Positions 23,384 through 27,974 of a DNA stretch of 27,974 nt are shown here, piece after piece. Numbering within the stretch: position 1 is the stretch's first letter; each line of letters begins with the position of its first letter. A program made the position numbers and the translations under genes. The notes beneath the pieces are model-generated. The model was not told where the DNA came from and ran no database searches. It was given only the letters and a program-made list of their open reading frames with translations. This DNA is from Clostridiales bacterium UBA1763 (GTDB lineage Bacteria > Bacillota > Clostridia > Oscillospirales > Oscillospiraceae): positions 1 through 27,974 of the forward strand of contig DCHB01000057.1 in assembly GCA_002314685.1 (NCBI GenBank). Direction: 5' to 3'.

Positions 23384-24148
23384 TTGGAAAATAAAGCTAA
23401 AATAATTGCAGTCGCCGGTAAGGGTGGTGTCGGAAAGACATCAATATCCGCCTCAATCGTAAGACTTCTCGTCGAGAAATATCCCGATAAGAAAATACTT
23501 GCAATTGATGCTGATCCCGCAGTAGGCCTGTCCGTTGCTCTCGGAGTTGATGTTAAGCTTACGCTTGATGATATTCGCATGAGCATTGTTGACAGCGTCG
23601 AAAACGGTGAGACCAGAGAGGCACTCGAGCTTCTCAGCGAGGCACGCTTCAGAATTTTTGATGCACTCGTTGAAATGCCGGGCTTTGCATTTCTCGGTAT
23701 TGGCAGACCTGAAAGCTCAGGCTGCTACTGCAAGGTTAATTCATACCTTAAAGAAGTTATCGGTATTCTTGCAAACAGCTTTGACTATGTAGTCATTGAC
23801 GGTGAAGCAGGTATCGAGCAAATTCAGCGTCGTGTAATGGATAAGGTAACTCATCTTCTTCTCGTCACTGACCAGAGCAAGAAGGGCTGTCAGGTTATCT
23901 CCACCATCAAGGATGTTGCCGACGACCTTATTGTTTACGATAAGCTCGGCGCAATCATCAACCGCATGACCAATCCCGAGCTCGCGGAGCTCATCAGTGT
24001 GCCCGGTGTTGACATCGTGGCATTCATCCCTGCAGACAGTGCTTTTGCCGCAAACGATATCAAGGGCAAGAGCGTGCTCAATCTGGCTGCAGATTCGCTT
24101 ATGCTCAATGGAGTAAAGGAAGCACTCCAAAAAATAGAAATTCTTTGA
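23384..24148 (+). CDS. CooC-like P-loop ATPase with Cys-x-Cys motif
   Basis: The family (MinD/CooC/NifH-like) includes the ATPase that inserts nickel into carbon monoxide dehydrogenase. The 254-residue protein has a deviant Walker A GKGGVGKTS (12-20), DADPAVGLS (42-50) and DYVVIDGEAG (134-143). C114-Y-C116 lies where CooC1 of Carboxydothermus has its metal-binding Cys112-x-Cys114. The start codon is TTG at 23384, with GGGGGG 8 nt upstream. No CO dehydrogenase gene is present. Instead it leads an operon of dehydratase/benzoyl-CoA reductase-like genes, the next only 16 nt downstream. A maturation, metal-loading or partner-docking role for those proteins is inference. Confidence 0.88.
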   Translation: MENKAKIIAVAGKGGVGKTSISASIVRLLVEKYPDKKILAIDADPAVGLSVALGVDVKLTLDDIRMSIVDSVENGETREALELLSEARFRIFDALVEMPGFAFLGIGRPESSGCYCKVNSYLKEVIGILANSFDYVVIDGEAGIEQIQRRVMDKVTHLLLVTDQSKKGCQVISTIKDVADDLIVYDKLGAIINRMTNPELAELISVPGVDIVAFIPADSAFAANDIKGKSVLNLAADSLMLNGVKEALQKIEIL

Positions 24149-24164
24149 AGAAGAGGTGTAACAT

Positions 24165-25361
24165 TTGAAAGATCTTAAGCATCTGATCTACTTCGAAAAC
24201 CTTCTTGAGAGCGCCAACAACGAGCTGGTACAGCAGGCTCAGGCTGAAGGCGGCATCTGCCTCGGCTACACTTGCTACCATGTCCCTGAGGTTCTTCTCA
24301 ACATAGGCGACTGTTTCTCTGTGCGTCTGCGCGCACCGAACACAGGTTCACTCGACATCGCAACCTACTACATGTCCAACTACACCTGCGAGTACGCTCG
24401 TGCACTCGTGGAACGCGGCATTGAGGGCGGCTACAGATTCCTCGATGCACTCATCGGCGTTGACGCTTGCTCTATGATGAACCGTACTATGGAGCATCTT
24501 GAGCTGCTCAACATCAACGACAAAGAGAAGTTCTTTGTAACTCACATGGATATTCCCTTCAAGGTCGTTGATTACACCATCAATGCTTACGTAACTCAGA
24601 TGCAGATTCATGTCCTTGACAATCTGCGCGAGAAGTTCGGCGTTGACGTATCCGATAAGGCAATCCGTGCTGCTGTTAAGGAGCACAACGAAGTTTGCAA
24701 GATCATCTCCGAAATCGGCGAGATGCGTAAGGCAGACATCCCCGTAGTAACCGGTTACGAGTTCCACCTGCTCAACCTCGTATCCTTCTGCTGCCCCAAG
24801 AAGCTCATCCTTCCGTACCTGAAGGAAACCCTTAAGGAGATCAAGGCTCGTAAGCCCGATCCCAAGCCCTGGTTCCGTGCACGTGTTGCAATGGTCGGCT
24901 CTGAGATCGACGATCCCAGCCTCACCAAGCTGTTTGAGGACTGCGGTGCATTCATTTGCTCCGACCGTTACTGCTTCGGCTCCACTCCGGGCCGTGAAGT
25001 CATCGAGCTCAACGATGAAGAAGACGCACTTATCCAGATTTGCCGCCATGTAATGAACCACTCCGAGTGTGCTCGTTACATAGCAGACGAGAAGGTTCTT
25101 CAGCGCCGTGAGACTGCTGACCGCCTTGCAAAGGAATACAAGGCAGAAGGCATCATCTACGAGCAGATGAAGTACTGTGACTACTGGGGCTTCGAGCGCG
25201 CACTCGTTTCTCACGTTATGAGCGAAGAGTACGGCTGGCCTGTACTTTCTATCGACAGACTGTACAACAACGGTACCTCCGGTCAGCTTCGTACCCGCTG
25301 CCAGGCATTTGTAGAATCTCTGGAAATCAAGCGTATTCATAAAGAGGAGGGTATTAAGTAA
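24165..25361 (+). CDS. 2-hydroxyacyl-CoA dehydratase / benzoyl-CoA reductase-type subunit (398 aa)
   Basis: Members of this family (HgdB, FldC, BcrC and others) hold a [4Fe-4S] or double-cubane cluster and perform ATP-driven radical dehydration or reduction of CoA thioesters. The 398-residue protein has the usual length. Candidate cluster cysteines are C37 (GYTCYHVPEVL), C102 (GVDACSMMNRTME) and C338 (MKYCDYWGFE), with the family-like MVGSEIDDP segment near 243-251. The start is TTG 24165 with AGAGGTG 6 nt upstream. Its TAA overlaps the next ATG by one base. Codons end heavily in C, as in highly expressed genes. The substrate is unknown. Confidence 0.87.
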   Translation: MKDLKHLIYFENLLESANNELVQQAQAEGGICLGYTCYHVPEVLLNIGDCFSVRLRAPNTGSLDIATYYMSNYTCEYARALVERGIEGGYRFLDALIGVDACSMMNRTMEHLELLNINDKEKFFVTHMDIPFKVVDYTINAYVTQMQIHVLDNLREKFGVDVSDKAIRAAVKEHNEVCKIISEIGEMRKADIPVVTGYEFHLLNLVSFCCPKKLILPYLKETLKEIKARKPDPKPWFRARVAMVGSEIDDPSLTKLFEDCGAFICSDRYCFGSTPGREVIELNDEEDALIQICRHVMNHSECARYIADEKVLQRRETADRLAKEYKAEGIIYEQMKYCDYWGFERALVSHVMSEEYGWPVLSIDRLYNNGTSGQLRTRCQAFVESLEIKRIHKEEGIK

Positions 25362-27148
25362 TGGCAAAGAAACCCGTATTCCCGAATCCTGAATTCTGGA
25401 AAGCTAAAGATAATATCGATTGGAAAAAGCAGGGTGAAAACCTCAAGGTTTGCCTCGGCATCTTCGCTGAGATGTTCAAGGAAACCGATTGGGAAAAGTT
25501 CGCCGAGGTTCAGAAGAGCAATGCAGTTGCTTTTGTTGACCGTATAAAGGACGAATACTCTGCATTCATGGCACTTGATGCAGCAGGCAAGAAGGACATC
25601 ATCGTCAACGGTGAAAAGCACCTCGGCCGTCTGTACCGCAAGGGCGCTATGGCTACCGTCCGCCGTGAGTGGCGTGGCGTTAAGGACACTGCATACGACT
25701 TCTATGAGTGGGCTCGTATGTGGGGCATGCTCCTTATGACCTTCTCCAAGGACCTCATCCCCGCAATGAACAGTGCTCTGCACTATCGTTGGATGATCTC
25801 CTACTTCTGCTGCCATGGCTTCATGGACAAGAACCTCATGGGTCAGCGCGGTCGTGCACTTCGCATGAGCCACATCCTGATTTATGATGTATTCCGCTAT
25901 GTTGCAGAAAACCTCGTATTCCTCTCCAAGGCTGACCGCAAGAACGGTAACAGCATCGAGCTCAACAAGAAGATGGTTACCTTCGACGAGATGACCATGG
26001 GCCAGATTATGGCAGGCTTCCCCGATCTGCTCGGTATTCCTTACCAGCTCCTGCCCGTCTTCCTGGTATCTGAGATTGACCAGCTCGTCTGTGTACCTTA
26101 CATCGACGCAGTTGAGTCCTTCGGTCTGCCCGCAGACTGCTGCCCGGTTCCTTCCTCCGAGTGTGGCTCCCTGGTTCTCGACGCAGAGCCCGACATGGGT
26201 TCCTGCTTCCTCTCCAGCTCCATGCCTTGTGACGGTTCCACCATGGCATCATCTTACTTCTCCCGTCGTTTCCCCAACACCCCCGTATTCCATCTCTGCT
26301 TCCCCGTACGTTACGAGGATGAGTCCGTTCTTCAGAGCGCTGCAGACGAAATCAAGGCCTGCATTAAGTTCATCGAAGATCAGACCGGCGCAAAGTGGAA
26401 CTGGGATGCATACTTTGCAACAATGAAGCGTTTCAACACTGAGACTGCTTACGAGCTGCAGAAGTGGGAAATCAACAAGACTGCATATCCGCAGCTGATC
26501 GGTCCTGCATACGAGCTGTTCCGCAAGTGGAACTATGAGATGGACGGCGGCGTCGATCCTCGTGTAATTCCTACCTGCGAGAAGATCAACAAGATCCTCC
26601 TCGAGGCTTACGAGAACAAGGACGAAGCATGGCCCGGCAAGATGAAGTACCGTGCAATCGTATGGTCTTGCCCTGCTCACTACTATGCTAACTTCTCTAA
26701 CTGGGCTGCAAACTGCTGGGGCATCAATGTCCTGGTCGAGATGGAGTCCCTGAACTTCACCAAGCCTCTTGAGACAGAGGATAAGGAAGAAGCTCTCCGC
26801 GACCTCGCCCGTCTGTACGAGCGTATGGTTATGCGTCGTCACACCAACGGCGGTTACCACAACGTCGTTACCGAGCTGTGGCGTCAGTGCGAAGCTTGGA
26901 ATACAAAGCTCATCATCATGTACCAGAACGTTGCATGTAAGAACATGGCAACCGTTCAGGGTCTGCTTGACGAGCAGGGCCGTGAGCGTGGCTACGATCT
27001 CATCTGGATCGAGCACGACCTTATGGACCCGCGTACCGTTTCTCGTCGTACTATGCGTGATAAGGTCAATGAGTACATGCGTACAGTTATGAACGCAGAG
27101 CCTTGCGACCCCTCTCTCGTAGAGTTTGAAGACGAAGTCTGCATGTAA
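25361..27148 (+). CDS. Oversized 2-hydroxyacyl-CoA dehydratase / benzoyl-CoA reductase-type subunit (595 aa)
   Basis: Known partners in this family are about 370-480 residues. This one has 595, because an extra N-terminal region of about 200 residues (TDWEKFAEVQKSNAVAFVD, then RREWRGVKDTAYDFYEWAR) precedes the recognisable core, which begins near AGFPDLLGIPYQ (218-229). Candidate cluster cysteines include C260/C261 and C268 (LPADCCPVPSSECG), C282 and C290, and C526 (YQNVACKNMA). The role as catalytic partner of the preceding subunit is inferred from family and operon. AGGAGG lies 10 nt before ATG 25361. Codon use is strongly biased to C-ending codons. The function of the N-terminal extension is not recognised, and the substrate is unknown. 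Confidence 0.82.
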   Translation: MAKKPVFPNPEFWKAKDNIDWKKQGENLKVCLGIFAEMFKETDWEKFAEVQKSNAVAFVDRIKDEYSAFMALDAAGKKDIIVNGEKHLGRLYRKGAMATVRREWRGVKDTAYDFYEWARMWGMLLMTFSKDLIPAMNSALHYRWMISYFCCHGFMDKNLMGQRGRALRMSHILIYDVFRYVAENLVFLSKADRKNGNSIELNKKMVTFDEMTMGQIMAGFPDLLGIPYQLLPVFLVSEIDQLVCVPYIDAVESFGLPADCCPVPSSECGSLVLDAEPDMGSCFLSSSMPCDGSTMASSYFSRRFPNTPVFHLCFPVRYEDESVLQSAADEIKACIKFIEDQTGAKWNWDAYFATMKRFNTETAYELQKWEINKTAYPQLIGPAYELFRKWNYEMDGGVDPRVIPTCEKINKILLEAYENKDEAWPGKMKYRAIVWSCPAHYYANFSNWAANCWGINVLVEMESLNFTKPLETEDKEEALRDLARLYERMVMRRHTNGGYHNVVTELWRQCEAWNTKLIIMYQNVACKNMATVQGLLDEQGRERGYDLIWIEHDLMDPRTVSRRTMRDKVNEYMRTVMNAEPCDPSLVEFEDEVCM

Positions 27149-27179
27149 TTATAAGAAAAATTTTTGGAGGAAATAAAAA

Positions 27180-27974
27180 ATGAAATATTTTGGCGGCTGC
27201 GATGTAGGCTCCACCTACACCAAGGCAGTTATTCTTGATGAGACCGGCGCAATAGCAGCAGATACCACCATTCGTTCCAAGATCAACTCTGAGCTGTCTG
27301 CAATCGCAGCAATGGACGAAGTTGCACAGAAGGCAGGCCTTAAGAGCTCCAAGGAGCTTTCCTACCTCGTAGGTACCGGCTATGGCCGTAACAAGGTTCC
27401 TTTCGCTGACGAGAACATCTCCGAGATTTCTTGCCACGCAATGGGCGTACACGTCACCAACCCCGAAGTCAAGGCAATCATCGACATCGGCGGCCAGGAC
27501 GTTAAGGGCATTTCCGTTGACACCGACGGCACCGTAAAGAACTTCGCAATGAACGACAAGTGTGCAGCAGGTACCGGCCGCTTCTTCGAGGCAATGGCAC
27601 GTTCCTTCGAGATGACTCTTCCCGAGTTTTCCAAGCTCGCACTTAAGGCAAAGAACGTCATCCCCATCACTGCACAGTGCACTGTTTTCGCAGAGTCTGA
27701 GGTTATCACCCTCGTCGGCGAAGGCAAGCCCATGGACGAAATCGCAGCAGGTATCGAGATGGCAGTTGCAAAGCGTTGCTTCGTTATGGCAAAGAAGGCC
27801 GGCGCAACCGATAGCATCACCCTCACCGGCGGCTGTGCAAAGAACGACGGTCTTAAGGACGCAATCGAGCACGTTCTTAAGCTCAAGGTCGTTGAGCTCA
27901 AGACCGACCCCCAGCTTATGGGCGCACTCGGCGCAGCAGAGTATGCACGCCAGAAGGGTCTTGCAAAGAAGTAA
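27180..27974 (+). CDS. Activator ATPase of dehydratase/benzoyl-CoA reductase (HgdC/BcrA/BadF family)
   Basis: The activator is a homodimer with one [4Fe-4S] cluster. It hydrolyses ATP to push a ferredoxin-derived electron onto the dehydratase. The 264-residue protein has the ASKHA phosphate-1 motif CDVGSTYTKAV (7-17), IIDIGGQD (100-107), NDKCAAGTGRFFE (125-137), CTVFAESEV (167-175) and LTGGCAKNDG (215-224). C128 and C167 match the cluster ligands Cys127 and Cys166 of HgdC. TTTGGAGG precedes ATG 27180, 31 nt after the large subunit gene. The TAA is the last codon in the window, so the protein is complete, but further operon genes may follow. Confidence 0.95.
   Translation: MKYFGGCDVGSTYTKAVILDETGAIAADTTIRSKINSELSAIAAMDEVAQKAGLKSSKELSYLVGTGYGRNKVPFADENISEISCHAMGVHVTNPEVKAIIDIGGQDVKGISVDTDGTVKNFAMNDKCAAGTGRFFEAMARSFEMTLPEFSKLALKAKNVIPITAQCTVFAESEVITLVGEGKPMDEIAAGIEMAVAKRCFVMAKKAGATDSITLTGGCAKNDGLKDAIEHVLKLKVVELKTDPQLMGALGAAEYARQKGLAKK

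Noticed and set aside
23341..23394. 17-codon ORF across the leader and start of the CooC-like gene
   Set aside because: It has no ribosome site, overlaps the better-supported TTG start and has no conserved feature.
24348..25367. 339-codon open frame on the minus strand opposite the 398-residue subunit
   Set aside because: It lies wholly antisense to a gene with clear family motifs. Strong codon bias on the plus strand removes stop triplets from the complement, and no ribosome site or family motif is seen.
26249..27016. 255-codon minus-strand frame opposite the large subunit
   Set aside because: Same cause: a shadow of a codon-biased gene, with no motif or start signal.
27087..27872. 261-codon minus-strand frame opposite the activator gene
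   Set aside because: The plus strand encodes an activator with all expected motifs, and the antisense frame has no recognisable content.
1..27974. CRISPR array, transposon, prophage, tRNA or rRNA
   Set aside because: I saw no regularly spaced repeats, transposase or phage genes, terminal repeats, or RNA gene signatures. Coding density is high and gene order looks chromosomal.

Overview
The window looks like chromosomal DNA of an anaerobic, endospore-forming Gram-positive bacterium of class Clostridia, possibly related to the gut Oscillospirales. The lineage is inferred from gene content, not from a search. The pointers are a complete spoIIAA-spoIIAB-sigF operon, a T-box riboswitch ahead of valS, AGGAGG-type ribosome binding sites, a tungsten/molybdenum aldehyde:ferredoxin oxidoreductase, and an oxygen-sensitive 2-hydroxyacyl-CoA dehydratase/benzoyl-CoA reductase-type system. 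I see no insertion sequence, prophage, CRISPR array, rRNA or tRNA gene.

Layout. (1) 122-7436, minus strand: one tight operon. In transcription order it encodes an aldehyde oxidoreductase (AOR/WOR family), a ThiS/MoaD-like sulfur carrier ending in Gly-Gly, two paralogous four-cluster polyferredoxins, a MoeA, a second MoeA fused to a PBP-like domain, MogA/MoaB and a short ThiF/MoeB-like E1 enzyme. It combines one metallopterin enzyme, its electron-transfer partners and the late cofactor-maturation steps. It ends at hairpin terminators at 53-118. (2) 7672-8271: a YgjV-like membrane protein with a GNAT-like tail. (3) 8317-9984, minus: glnS. (4) 10101-11233: a thioredoxin reductase-like flavoprotein with a degraded NADPH site, followed by thioredoxin. 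(5) 11311-12198: a DegV protein. (6) 12207-15160: a consensus promoter, a valine T-box leader and valS. (7) 15254-16730: the spoIIA operon, then pcrA and an EamA transporter (to 20027). (8) 20066-22295: a divergent SLC1-type symporter and AraC regulator, then a pyridoxamine kinase (to 23223). (9) 23384-27974: an operon of a CooC-like ATPase, two dehydratase/benzoyl-CoA reductase-like subunits (398 and 595 residues) and their HgdC/BcrA-type activator.

How the genes work together. Several modules appear to depend on ferredoxin-level electrons: the AOR with its polyferredoxins, a thioredoxin reductase that resembles the ferredoxin-dependent type, and the ATP-driven activator of the dehydratase-like system. 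The last operon is the best candidate for an undescribed system. It pairs an oversized dehydratase subunit with a CooC-type P-loop ATPase carrying a Cys-x-Cys motif, and its last three genes use C-ending 'highly expressed' codons far more than their neighbours. This suggests a major metabolic role, but the substrate cannot be read from the sequence. The operon may continue beyond the right edge of the window.
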